Made by a program: the position numbers and the translations under genes. A stretch of DNA of 64,000 nt, from contig CAYVOV010000019.1 of NCBI GenBank assembly GCA_964453525.1, positions 24,406-88,405 of the forward strand, in the 5' to 3' direction. The first letter of the stretch is position 1, and each line of letters begins with the position of its first letter. The notes beneath the pieces are model-generated. The model saw only the letters and a list, made by a program, of their open reading frames with translations, was not told the origin of the DNA and ran no database searches. This DNA is from CAYVOV01 sp964453525. Its GTDB lineage: Bacteria > Chloroflexota > Dehalococcoidia > Dehalococcoidales > UBA2162. Of this stretch, positions 1 to 7,830 are shown in pieces.

Positions 1-30
1 TCCTTTTCTAAAGCCGATTCTATCGGGTCA

Positions 31-59
31 TACACAAGACTACTCTAAAATCATATAAT
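31..59 (+). promoter_or_regulatory. Candidate promoter of the tubulin-like gene
   Basis: A perfect TATAAT -10 box lies at 54-59. A weaker -35 (tacaca at 31-36, four of six consensus bases) is 17 bases upstream. A Shine-Dalgarno-like ttggagg at 63-69 precedes the ATG at 77. This is read from sequence only. Confidence 0.5.
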
Positions 60-76
60 CGATTGGAGGTATAGTA

Positions 77-1252
77 ATGAAAATAGTGGTCATAGGTCTG
101 GGACAGTGCGGAGGCAGGATTGCCGATGAGTTTGCCAAGTTGAATAAAAGAGCCTTGAGCCAGCGTGGCATCGAAATAGTGACCGGCTGTTTTGCCGTTA
201 ATACCGATGCTGCCGACTTGAGCGGACTGAGAAGTATCAAGCGTGATTTCCAGCACAGAATCATCATCGGCGGTCGGAAGACCGGCGGTCACGGTGTTGG
301 TAAAATCAACGAAATGGGCGCTGAGATAGCCAGAGAAGACGCCGATAAAGTAATCGATGCTATCAGAACGACGAAAAGGTTCTATGAGACAGACGCTTTC
401 CTGCTGATAGCCAGTTCCGGCGGCGGTACCGGCTCCGGTTCGCTACCGGTGATGACGCGACATGTCAAGGAGCGTTATTCCGATAAACCGGTCTATGCTG
501 CCATCGTTCTTCCTTTTGAACATGAGGAAACAACAGAAGAAAGGACGATATACAACACCGCCACCTGTCTCAAATCTACCTACTCGGCCGCCGATGCGGT
601 ATTTCTGATTGATAATCAGAGATACATCAGGAAGGATTCCTCGCTCAGCAACAACCTTTCAAAGATTAACTCACTTATTGCCGAGCCCTTTTATGGAATC
701 CTCTGTGCCGGTGAAGAGAAGAAACCCAAATATATCGGGGCGAAACTGCTCGATGCCGGCGATATCATGCAGACGGTAGTCGGCTGGACGGTACTTGGTT
801 ACGGCACTTCACAGCTGCCGATGTTCCGGTTTTTAAACGGAAACAGGAACGACTTCGATAGTAAAGGTAAGGAGACCCAGAAAGGCATCCAGGCGATGGA
901 TGCGGCGATAAGTGAATTATCACTTAATTGTAATCCTGAAGATGCCAGGAGAGCTCTGTATCTCGTCTCGGCTCCGTCACGGGACATGAATGTTGACCTG
1001 GTTAAAGACCTTGGCGATTACCTGAGAAGTATCACTCCGCATGCCATTATCAGGAACGGTGACTACCCCAGGCAGAGAGGGGTGCTTGATGTCAGCGTGA
1101 TTATGTCCGAACTCAGTGATGTTGAAAAAATCAGGGGCTACTATACGAGGTCGACTACCCTTATCCCGGCGATGAAGAAGAGAGAGCAGGAGACCGAAGA
1201 CAAACTTAAAGAGCTGGAACATTCCTCTATAGATGTACCTACATTGGTATAA
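77..1252 (+). CDS. Tubulin/FtsZ-superfamily GTPase (TubZ/CetZ-like)
   Basis: 391-residue cytoplasmic GTPase of the tubulin/FtsZ superfamily. The N-terminus has the superfamily's first nucleotide loop (VIGLGQCGGRIADEF, residues 5-19). The tubulin signature loop reads SSGGGTGSG at residues 113-121. A segment resembling the catalytic T7 loop (KLLDAGDIMQTV) follows around residue 223. It lacks the C-terminal ZipA/FtsA-binding tail of true FtsZ and is too divergent to be the division FtsZ. Such proteins polymerise with GTP and act in DNA partition, cell shape or unknown roles. The ATG follows a ggagg ribosome site and an upstream TATAAT. A winged-helix gene starts 39 bases downstream on the same strand, and both end at a strong terminator, so they probably form a two-gene unit. 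Superfamily membership is firm; the role is inferred. Confidence 0.85.
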   Translation: MKIVVIGLGQCGGRIADEFAKLNKRALSQRGIEIVTGCFAVNTDAADLSGLRSIKRDFQHRIIIGGRKTGGHGVGKINEMGAEIAREDADKVIDAIRTTKRFYETDAFLLIASSGGGTGSGSLPVMTRHVKERYSDKPVYAAIVLPFEHEETTEERTIYNTATCLKSTYSAADAVFLIDNQRYIRKDSSLSNNLSKINSLIAEPFYGILCAGEEKKPKYIGAKLLDAGDIMQTVVGWTVLGYGTSQLPMFRFLNGNRNDFDSKGKETQKGIQAMDAAISELSLNCNPEDARRALYLVSAPSRDMNVDLVKDLGDYLRSITPHAIIRNGDYPRQRGVLDVSVIMSELSDVEKIRGYYTRSTTLIPAMKKREQETEDKLKELEHSSIDVPTLV

Positions 1253-1291
1253 TCGGGACATAATAGTTATCGATATGTGGAAGGAGACCGC

Positions 1292-1645
1292 ATGACTACT
1301 GTCGGAAATGCGATTGGGGAGAGACTGCGTAATTTAATTGAAAACACAAATGACAAGCATAATATACTTGAACTCCTGCGCTTTTTTGGCAGGCGACCCA
1401 ACACCAGATTTAACCGGCAGGCAATCGTGCTTACATCAAACAGTGCAAGAAAAACGGAAAGGGCACTGAAATACCTTATCGATATAGGGGCTGTGAGAGA
1501 GTATGATGAGAGCAATATCCTCACCTATGCACTGACAGATGAAGGATGGATGCACACCCTGGCGAAAGAGCTGGCAAATCTCGATTGGTCTCAATTCAAT
1601 ATCACGCTCAGACAGGTCCTGCAGTCTCCGGGCGACCTTGTTTAA
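1292..1645 (+). CDS. Winged-helix DNA-binding protein paired with the tubulin-like GTPase
   Basis: 117 residues starting at the ATG at 1292, which has aaggag five bases upstream; a GTG at 1277 in the same frame has no such site. The sequence looks like a winged helix-turn-helix. Helices run through residues 16-60 (LIENTNDKHNILELLRFFG, then a segment rich in Arg and Asn), followed by TERALKYLIDIGAVREYDE and a wing ending in YALTDEGW (about residue 90). No catalytic motif is seen. Its position directly behind a tubulin-like GTPase recalls TubR, the DNA-binding partner of TubZ in type III plasmid partition. The pairing is visible; the functional link is inference. The alternative is a MarR- or PadR-like regulator unrelated to the GTPase. 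Confidence 0.7.
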   Translation: MTTVGNAIGERLRNLIENTNDKHNILELLRFFGRRPNTRFNRQAIVLTSNSARKTERALKYLIDIGAVREYDESNILTYALTDEGWMHTLAKELANLDWSQFNITLRQVLQSPGDLV

Positions 1646-1660
1646 GGTATAGCCAAATAG

Positions 1661-1704
1661 AAGGTGGGCTTGAGGATTGTTCCTCAAGCCCACCTTTCTT
1701 TTTT
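1661..1704 (+). terminator. Intrinsic terminator after the tubulin-like/winged-helix pair
   Basis: A 16-bp perfect inverted repeat (aaggtgggcttgagga / tcctcaagcccacctt) with a 4-base loop (1677-1680) is followed by tcttttttaag. It lies 15 bases after the winged-helix stop. The convergent amidohydrolase gene ends on the other side, at 1723. Confidence 0.9.
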
Positions 1705-1722
1705 AAGCCGCCAGAGAAATTC

Positions 1723-2745
1723 CTAAGCCGGTATACGCAACAGAGCCCGGGCATTGTCTCCGAATATTTTCTTCTTTTCGCCTTCAGTAATATCCATTGC
1801 CTCAATGGCGTTTATAGTCTGGCGGTAAGCTCTAAAACCGAAATAGTTATCACCCAGCGGCATATCGGCACCGAATACTATGTGGTCGGCGCCGCAGAAG
1901 TTGTAGGCGCACATCAGTGCCGGAGTATTGCCATGAATTGCCGTATCGTTGTAGAACATTCTGTAGTACTCCAGAGGCGTCTTACTGAGCCTGCGTAAGT
2001 ACTCCGGTCTGCCACGCTGACTCATCTCCTGCTGGCCGTAATGCTGGTGTATTCTCTGTTCATAGTAAGGAACCATTCCGCCACAGTGATGGGTGACAAT
2101 TTTAAGGTTCGGATATTTCTCCAGTATGCCGCTGAAGACAAGGCGGGTCATCGCTACCGTGGTCTCGTATGGCCAGCCAAACGTGCCGGCTATCATGTAT
2201 TTCGACTCATTCTCGGTTAAATAATCGGTGAAGTCGTTACTTCTCCAGGGATGGATATATATCGGCAGGTTGTAACCGGACATTTTTTCGAAAAGTGGCA
2301 TAAATTCCGGAGAATCCAGGGGCTTACCGTTAATATTGCTGTGTAAATAAATACCTCTGCAGCCCAACTCATTTATAGCTCTGTCCGTTTCTTTTAGCGC
2401 TGCATCAATATTGTTCATCGGGAGCAGGGCTATTGCGGCGGCAAACCTTGTTTTATATTTCAGCACCAGTTCAGCCATCTCCTCATTTGCCAGTTTTGCC
2501 AGTTCTACCGATTGTTTCTCATCGGCAAATTCCTCAATTGGCGGGATTGGCCCGATGGTTAATACCTGGACCACGTTCTCATACAGATCCATTATCTTGA
2601 ATCTCTCATCCATGTCGAACAGCGGCGGTGTATTACCCAGTATCTGGTTGTATACCTGCTCGGACACCTTGCGGACTGCCTCCGAGTACCGGGGCGGCGA
2701 AATGTGGGAATAGGCATCGATTATCACCGAATACGGACTGTTCAT
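1723..2745 (-). CDS. Amidohydrolase-2 family protein (ACMSD-like)
   Basis: 340-residue TIM-barrel hydrolase or decarboxylase of the amidohydrolase-2 family, which includes aminocarboxymuconate-semialdehyde decarboxylase and gamma-resorcylate decarboxylase. Visible metal-site motifs are a His in PIYIHPW (about residue 180), THHCGG (about 220) and the Asp in VFGADMPLG (about 295). The N-terminal metal motif is odd: where the family normally has HxH (IDxHxH) this protein reads IDAYSHISP, so the first His is Tyr. It may therefore bind metal differently or belong to a divergent subfamily. It is convergent with the winged-helix gene and has an intergenic repeat upstream. Substrate unknown. Confidence 0.75.
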   Translation of the reverse strand: MNSPYSVIIDAYSHISPPRYSEAVRKVSEQVYNQILGNTPPLFDMDERFKIMDLYENVVQVLTIGPIPPIEEFADEKQSVELAKLANEEMAELVLKYKTRFAAAIALLPMNNIDAALKETDRAINELGCRGIYLHSNINGKPLDSPEFMPLFEKMSGYNLPIYIHPWRSNDFTDYLTENESKYMIAGTFGWPYETTVAMTRLVFSGILEKYPNLKIVTHHCGGMVPYYEQRIHQHYGQQEMSQRGRPEYLRRLSKTPLEYYRMFYNDTAIHGNTPALMCAYNFCGADHIVFGADMPLGDNYFGFRAYRQTINAIEAMDITEGEKKKIFGDNARALLRIPA

Positions 2746-2885
2746 TGATTACTCTCCTCCAGCGAATTAATATTTTGCCCATTTTATCACTATACACCTT
2801 TATGCACCAGTGATATGCCATAAGTCTTTTGCTTAATCTTGGTTGTACAGGCAACAATGAATATCTATATTTCTTTCGCCGCTAT

Positions 2886-2975
2886 TGTTTCCTTCGGCTT
2901 CGCTCAGGACCGGCTAACGGCTCACCATGAGCAGCATTCATTCCCACTCGCCCTGAGCTTGTCGAAGGGTCTCCA
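2886..2975. repeat. Intergenic palindromic repeat of the gcttgtcgaaggg type
   Basis: The 457-base spacer between the amidohydrolase and the next gene holds cttcggcttcgctcagga (2893-2910) and, 40 bases on, ctcgccctgagcttgtcgaaggg (2947-2969). These are imperfect inverted copies of one another. Units of this wording are common dispersed intergenic repeats in many environmental bacteria (general knowledge). No credible gene is seen in the rest of 2746-3202. Confidence 0.6.
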
Positions 2976-3202
2976 ACTAAGATTGAGAAGAATCGCTATA
3001 AGCAATCTGTCCGACTTAAAATTGGTTGAAAACAATGACTGATTACCGGCGAGATTGAAGAATGCCATAGTAAATGATAATATCACTTGGCGGAGGGTTC
3101 CCGGTAATTCCCGCCACGCTATAGAATATTTCATCGCCATCTATCTGTATAACCACGCTTTAAGACATAGTGAATATTCATAACCGGTTTCAGGAGGGAA
3201 AT

Positions 3203-4153
3203 ATGAAGTTCGAAGACATTAAAAAAGTTGGTATTGTCGGAGCCGGGACGATGGGCCACGGTATCGCCCTGAATTTCGCCCTGCACGGTTATCCCACAGT
3301 TATTAACGACATCAGCGATGAGATTCTTAAACAATCGAAAAAGAACGTTGAGTCCGCCCTGGCTCTCTTCATCGAAGAGGAATTGATAAACCGGCAGCAG
3401 GCGGATAGAGCAATGAGTCTGATAACTGCCACCACCGATCTTGAGGAACTGGCTGCCGGCAGTGATTTTATTACCGAGGTGATTGTTGAAAGGTCAAAGG
3501 ATAAGAAGCAGTTATTTAGCAGATTGGATGAAATTTGTCCTCCCCAAACCATTCTTGCCAGCAATACTTCCTGGCTGGTGCTGAGTGATTTCGGCTCCGG
3601 CGTTCAGCGGCAGGACAGGATTGTGATTACCCATTATTTTGCCCCGCCGCATATTGTACCGGGCGTCGAGGTATGCGGAGGTCCCGGTACCTCGCCGGAA
3701 ACATTCGAAGTTACCGGTAAACTGATGGAGGCAATTGGTAAGGTGCCAATTAAAATTCTCAAGGAACGTGCCGGGCATATCATCAACCGCTTGCAGGATG
3801 CCATGCGCCACGAGGCGAATATACTCTGGGCTGAAGAAGTGGCAACTGCCGAAGATATCGAACTCGGAATAAAAACCACCTGCGGTTTCCGTATGCCTTT
3901 CGAAGGCTCGATGATGCATTACGACGTGGCAGGTATCTGGAAATGGCCTAAAGATGTCCTGGACGGCTTAGCTGCCGGGGAAGCTGATGAAAGCTGGGGA
4001 CTTACCCCGGAACTTGTTTCTAAGGTAAGGCAGCGCTATGCTGAGGGCAGGCCATGGTTTATCGACCCGGCAAAATTTGACGAGGAAATCGAAAAAAGGG
4101 ACAGAGACTTTATCAGGCGGCTTAAAGCCCTCTACATGGAGAAAAAGGAGTAG
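3203..4153 (+). CDS. 3-hydroxyacyl-CoA dehydrogenase
   Basis: 316-residue NAD-dependent dehydrogenase that oxidises 3-hydroxyacyl-CoA (or a related 3-hydroxy acid) in beta-oxidation-like pathways. The Rossmann motif VGIVGAGTMGHGIA is at residues 9-22 and the following acidic residue is at the end of beta-2 (NDIS). ASNTSW (about residue 118) and a catalytic-type His in ITHYFAPPH (about 141) match the family, and the helical C-terminal domain begins near residue 185. The ATG at 3203 is chosen because aggaggg lies six bases upstream; an in-frame ATG 33 bases earlier has no ribosome site. It is followed after 6 bases by an SDR gene and then a VOC protein, suggesting one catabolic operon. Specific substrate not deducible. 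Confidence 0.85.
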   Translation: MKFEDIKKVGIVGAGTMGHGIALNFALHGYPTVINDISDEILKQSKKNVESALALFIEEELINRQQADRAMSLITATTDLEELAAGSDFITEVIVERSKDKKQLFSRLDEICPPQTILASNTSWLVLSDFGSGVQRQDRIVITHYFAPPHIVPGVEVCGGPGTSPETFEVTGKLMEAIGKVPIKILKERAGHIINRLQDAMRHEANILWAEEVATAEDIELGIKTTCGFRMPFEGSMMHYDVAGIWKWPKDVLDGLAAGEADESWGLTPELVSKVRQRYAEGRPWFIDPAKFDEEIEKRDRDFIRRLKALYMEKKE

Positions 4154-4159
4154 AGAACC

Positions 4160-5137
4160 ATGACCAGGCTAATTACCGGAGGTACCGGCTATATAGGAGC
4201 TGAGCTTGCCCGCATACTTGTCGAACGGGGTAACAAGGTTGTCCTTTTGGATATTGTCATTAACCGCTACCGTATTGCTGACATTGAAAACGAGGTGAAG
4301 ATAGTCCAAGGTGACCTGAGTAATTACTCTCAGGTGTTTAATGTTGTTAAGGACAATAATATTAAAGAAATCTACCACCTCGGTTCAATGCTGACGAACA
4401 TGTCCGAGATTAATCCCTGGGGCTCTTTTCAGACCAATGTTATCGGCACCTATAACGTCCTTGAAGCAGCCAGATTACTTGATGTGCAGAAGATGATGTT
4501 TACCAGCACCTTCGGCACCTACGGTCTGCTTCTTGACGAGGTCCTCACCGATACCAGTATCCAGAGACCGGTTACTTTCTATGGCTGCGGTAAGCTTTAC
4601 TGCGAGGGACTGGGCAGGTTCTATAACAAGAAGTTCGGGCTTGATTTCCGCTCAATCCGCTATGCCCAGATGATTGGGCCGAATGTGCGGACACCGGGAC
4701 ACTGGGCGCCGCCGATGATTGAAGACGCAATACTTGGCAGGCCCAACGAATGCATCTATGCGTATCCGGAGACGGCAATCTCAATGATATACGTCAGGGA
4801 TGCCGCCAGAGCGGCTGACATGGTGCTGCGGGCACCGCGGGAAAATATAAAGATGATGAACTATAACATTGCCGGAATACAGGAGTTTGTTTCAGCAAAA
4901 GAACTTGAAACGGCTTTAAAGAAACGTTACCCGGGTACAAGCGTCACCTATAAACCGGACACCTCTTTGCAGGAAATAGGGAATGATTTCAGAAACCTCA
5001 AACGGTTCGATGACAGCTATGCCAGGAGTGAATGGGACTGGAAGCCAGAATACGATTCTCCTGAAGCTATAATCGATATCTTTGAAAAAGACCTGAAATC
5101 ATATCCCGAACGGTACGGTTTATCAACCAACGTGTAA
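4160..5137 (+). CDS. NAD-dependent epimerase/dehydratase (extended SDR)
   Basis: 325-residue extended short-chain dehydrogenase/reductase. It has the GGTGYIG nucleotide loop (residues 7-13), a D at the end of the second strand (LLDIV), a conserved Ser/Thr region (FTSTFGTYG, about 115-123) and the YxxxK catalytic pair (YGCGK, about 140). Family members act on sugar nucleotides or on small hydroxy acids. It starts 6 bases after the 3-hydroxyacyl-CoA dehydrogenase stop, so translation is probably coupled. The neighbours favour a CoA-ester or hydroxy-acid substrate over cell-wall sugar work, but this is inference. Confidence 0.85.
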   Translation: MTRLITGGTGYIGAELARILVERGNKVVLLDIVINRYRIADIENEVKIVQGDLSNYSQVFNVVKDNNIKEIYHLGSMLTNMSEINPWGSFQTNVIGTYNVLEAARLLDVQKMMFTSTFGTYGLLLDEVLTDTSIQRPVTFYGCGKLYCEGLGRFYNKKFGLDFRSIRYAQMIGPNVRTPGHWAPPMIEDAILGRPNECIYAYPETAISMIYVRDAARAADMVLRAPRENIKMMNYNIAGIQEFVSAKELETALKKRYPGTSVTYKPDTSLQEIGNDFRNLKRFDDSYARSEWDWKPEYDSPEAIIDIFEKDLKSYPERYGLSTNV

Positions 5138-5179
5138 AATATCTAAATATCTTTAACTAAACCAAAAAGGAGTGAGTTT

Positions 5180-5659
5180 ATGAGCCAGCAGACACCGACA
5201 CCGGAAAACAGAATTTTGGAACCATCAAGCTTCTGCCAGATAGGTATCGTGGTGAAAAATATCGATGAAACAATTGAATTTTACACGAAAGCATTTGGCT
5301 TTGGTCCCTATGAAATTAAATACGTGGACTATTCTGATGCCACTTATTACGGTGAAACCGCCGGTTACAGAGGCAAGCGAGCTTTTTTCCGGCTTGGCCA
5401 GATAGAGATAGAGTTGATTGAACTTGTTGACGGAAAAACGATTCATGAAGATTTTCTTAAAGAGTATGGTGAGGGACTTCACCACATCGGTTTTGAAGTA
5501 GAAGACCTCAGGAAGAGCAGGGGGAATGCCGAAAATGCCGGCTTTGAAATAACCCAGGGATTTATGCGTCCGGACGGCAGCGGCTTCGCCTACCTGAACA
5601 CCGACAGGACCGGTGGCGTTATCTTCGAGCTTATCAAGTACCAGACCGAGCAGACTTAA
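5180..5659 (+). CDS. VOC/glyoxalase-family protein (methylmalonyl-CoA epimerase-like)
   Basis: 159-residue vicinal-oxygen-chelate protein with two beta-alpha-beta-beta-beta halves (about residues 17-80 and 93-152). Metal-ligand positions are recognisable. The first strand reads FCQIGIVV, with Gln where many members have His. The later ligands are Glu in QIEIELIE (about 77), His in LHHIGFE (about 97) and Glu in GVIFELIKY (about 150). Methylmalonyl-CoA epimerases and glyoxalases share this layout. A ggagtgag ribosome site sits upstream. The 3' end overlaps the convergent ferritin-like gene by 26 bases. The epimerase label is only a possibility. Confidence 0.75.
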   Translation: MSQQTPTPENRILEPSSFCQIGIVVKNIDETIEFYTKAFGFGPYEIKYVDYSDATYYGETAGYRGKRAFFRLGQIEIELIELVDGKTIHEDFLKEYGEGLHHIGFEVEDLRKSRGNAENAGFEITQGFMRPDGSGFAYLNTDRTGGVIFELIKYQTEQT

Positions 5660-6086
5660 CAAGAGCTTCCAGTCTCTCTATTCGCTCCTGTCTTTTCCGC
5701 GCCAGTAGCTTAAAGACCCTTGGCACATCGGCCATAAGCGACTGTGATTGCCGGGCGGCATCAGAGTAAAAACCAGCAATTAGCTTTTCAATACTGATAG
5801 CGGCATCCAGTACATCGGAGAGGTCAGCATCCTCTGCCAGACCTGTTTCAAAGCTGTAGTTATCAGCCTCCAGATTAAAGGCAAAAGTACTTTCGATGGC
5901 ATCGGATATTGTCCCATAATAAGCCCTTTCAATTTGCTTTATATTTTTTCCGTTTTCTCTGGAATAGGTCAGGAAAATATCGCCATTCTGCTCATATTTT
6001 ATAGACAATTCCTCGTAGAACTTCGCCGATTCGTCCTCAAGTTTCTTTGCCAGGCTGATAACCTCGGAAGCAGTGTGTAATATCAT
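5634..6086 (-). CDS. Ferritin-like/rubrerythrin-type small protein
   Basis: 150-residue all-helical protein resembling the ferritin-like (rubrerythrin or DUF2383-like) fold. A first helix carries KKLEDESAKFYEEL, similar to the E-x6-Y helix of rubrerythrins, and a later helix carries ISIEKLIAGFYSDAA with another acidic-aromatic pattern. The usual ExxH motifs are not evident, so a di-iron site is doubtful. No rubredoxin-like Cys4 domain is present. Its last 26 bases overlap antisense with the end of the VOC gene. Function unknown; oxidative-stress or metal-storage roles are family-based guesses. Confidence 0.6.
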   Translation of the reverse strand: MILHTASEVISLAKKLEDESAKFYEELSIKYEQNGDIFLTYSRENGKNIKQIERAYYGTISDAIESTFAFNLEADNYSFETGLAEDADLSDVLDAAISIEKLIAGFYSDAARQSQSLMADVPRVFKLLARKRQERIERLEALVKSARSGT

Positions 6087-6175
6087 AAATACTGGTTTTC
6101 CCTTATCTTGTTTTATCTATTCCCACCCACCGCCCTTAGTGAAGCTAAGAGTAGGTTCTTCTTCAAGGACCAGTT

Positions 6176-6268
6176 TCCCCCTTTTAAAAAGGGGGATTAA
6201 GGGGGATTTTATTATAAATCCCCCTCAGTCTCCTTCAGGATGAATCCCTTTACGAAAGGGAGAGGTTT
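6176..6268. repeat. Palindromic intergenic repeat rich in C5/G5 blocks
   Basis: The spacer 6087-6321 contains a short palindrome (cccccttttaaaaaggggg, 6177-6195) and a perfect 10-bp hairpin agggggattt / aaatccccct (6200-6209 and 6216-6225, loop of 6). Repeats of this wording are widespread miniature intergenic repeats. The second hairpin could also act as a bidirectional terminator for the flanking minus-strand gene. No gene is seen. Confidence 0.6.
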
Positions 6269-6321
6269 TAAAGGAATCTTGAGTAACGTCGTACAGGGGG
6301 CGTCCATTCGTTATTTCTTTC

Positions 6322-7815
6322 CTACAGCCATCTCTGGATGACAACCTTGCTTTCAGTGAAGAAACGGACCGCTTCCTGGCCCATGGTGTGCAGTATGCCG
6401 AAGAATGAGTCCTTCATCCCGCTGAACGGAAAAAACGCCATCGGGGCAACTATGCCGATATTAATGCCGACATTTCCGCTGGTTACCCGGTACTGGAATT
6501 CCCTAGCGGATTTGCCGCTTGAGGTAAAAATGGCGTTGCCGTTGCCGTACCGGCTGGCATTGCACAGTCCAATCGCCTCATCCAGGTCTTTCGCCCGCAT
6601 TACACTCATTACCGGGCCAAAGATTTCTTCCCTGGCTATTGTCATATCCTGAGTTACGTCCTCAAAAATAGTGGGGCCAAGGAAACAGGTGTCCGGATAA
6701 TCGCCGGTGATTTTTATATTCTTCCTTCCGTCGAGTCGTAGGGTCGCCCCTTCTTTTATACCAATTTCAATATATTCTATGATTCTGTCTTTTTTGACTT
6801 TATCCTTCACCGGCCCCATCTGTACCGATTCATCCAGACCGTATCCAATGACAATGTTCTTTGCCGCGCCAGTGATTTTATCGAGAAAACCATTATAGAA
6901 CCCATCATCTTCTCCGACAATTACAAGGTTGGCACCGGAGAGGCACCTCTGTCCGGTATTGCCGTAGAACGAGGTCATCATCGCCGGAATGGTGCCCTCG
7001 ACATTGCAGTCAGGCATTATAACCATGAAATTCTTGGCAGCTCCCTGGGCGATAACTTTCTTACCTGTCTCGCCGCACCGCCGATAGATAACATCTCTTG
7101 CCGTAGAGGTACGCCCGACAAAGACAATACCTTTGACATCCGGGCTATCCAGCATTCCGCTCACCACATCCCTGTCGCCGTTGACGACATTCCAGACACC
7201 GGGAGGAAATCCGGCTTCTTCGACAAGCTCGGCAAGCTTCATCTGGCTTATCGGGACTTCCGGTGACGGCTTGATGACGACACAGTTGCCGGTTGCCACT
7301 GCGTAAGGAGCCGACCAGAGCGGTATCATAAACGGGAAGTTAAAAGGAGCGATTATTCCGAAGACACCCAGCGGCTGCCGGATTAGATACTCATCTATAC
7401 CTGAAGCGATATCTTCGAGGTTGTATCCCATCATCAGGGTCGGGATGCCACAGGCGACCTCCGCATTTTCAATTCCCCGCCTGGTCTCTCCTCTGGACTC
7501 ATCAATTGTCTTGCCGTGTTCCTGGGTCTGGACTCTGCTCAGTTCCTCGAAATGCTCCTCAAGGAGCTCTTTTAAATTGAAGAGGTATCTTGCTCTTGTT
7601 ACCGGCGGAGTCGCTCTCCACATCGGGAAAGCTTCCTGAGCAACGCTTATAGCGTCACCTATTTCTCCGGCAGTAGAAATCGGTACTCTGGCAACTATCT
7701 GCTGTGTTGCCGGATTGATTACCTCCTGAATCGGTCCTTTTGACTCAACCCATTCTCCACCGATGTAATTCCTGACATTTACTGCCTCTTTTACGGCTTC
7801 CTCAAGAAGTGCCAT
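6322..7815 (-). CDS. mmsA: CoA-acylating methylmalonate-semialdehyde dehydrogenase
   Basis: 497-residue aldehyde dehydrogenase. The catalytic Cys is residue 291 in NTGQRCLSG, a wording typical of the methylmalonate-semialdehyde subfamily. The general-base Glu of hydrolytic ALDHs is absent from the equivalent loop (VIAQGAAKNFMVIMPD), as expected for CoA-acylating enzymes that release propionyl-CoA or acetyl-CoA. Further family motifs are the N-terminal YIGGEWVES and the fold landmark IAPFNFPFMIPLW (154-166). Full length. The stop of the upstream transketolase gene is 15 bases away (7831), so it sits in a minus-strand operon with split transketolase. Exact aldehyde substrate inferred from the family. 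Confidence 0.88.
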   Translation of the reverse strand: MALLEEAVKEAVNVRNYIGGEWVESKGPIQEVINPATQQIVARVPISTAGEIGDAISVAQEAFPMWRATPPVTRARYLFNLKELLEEHFEELSRVQTQEHGKTIDESRGETRRGIENAEVACGIPTLMMGYNLEDIASGIDEYLIRQPLGVFGIIAPFNFPFMIPLWSAPYAVATGNCVVIKPSPEVPISQMKLAELVEEAGFPPGVWNVVNGDRDVVSGMLDSPDVKGIVFVGRTSTARDVIYRRCGETGKKVIAQGAAKNFMVIMPDCNVEGTIPAMMTSFYGNTGQRCLSGANLVIVGEDDGFYNGFLDKITGAAKNIVIGYGLDESVQMGPVKDKVKKDRIIEYIEIGIKEGATLRLDGRKNIKITGDYPDTCFLGPTIFEDVTQDMTIAREEIFGPVMSVMRAKDLDEAIGLCNASRYGNGNAIFTSSGKSAREFQYRVTSGNVGINIGIVAPMAFFPFSGMKDSFFGILHTMGQEAVRFFTESKVVIQRWL

Positions 7816-7830
7816 TTCTTCCTCCCTGTT

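Noticed and set aside
2839..3042. 67-codon plus-strand open frame
   Set aside because: It reads through the dispersed palindromic repeat at 2886-2975 and has no ribosome site.
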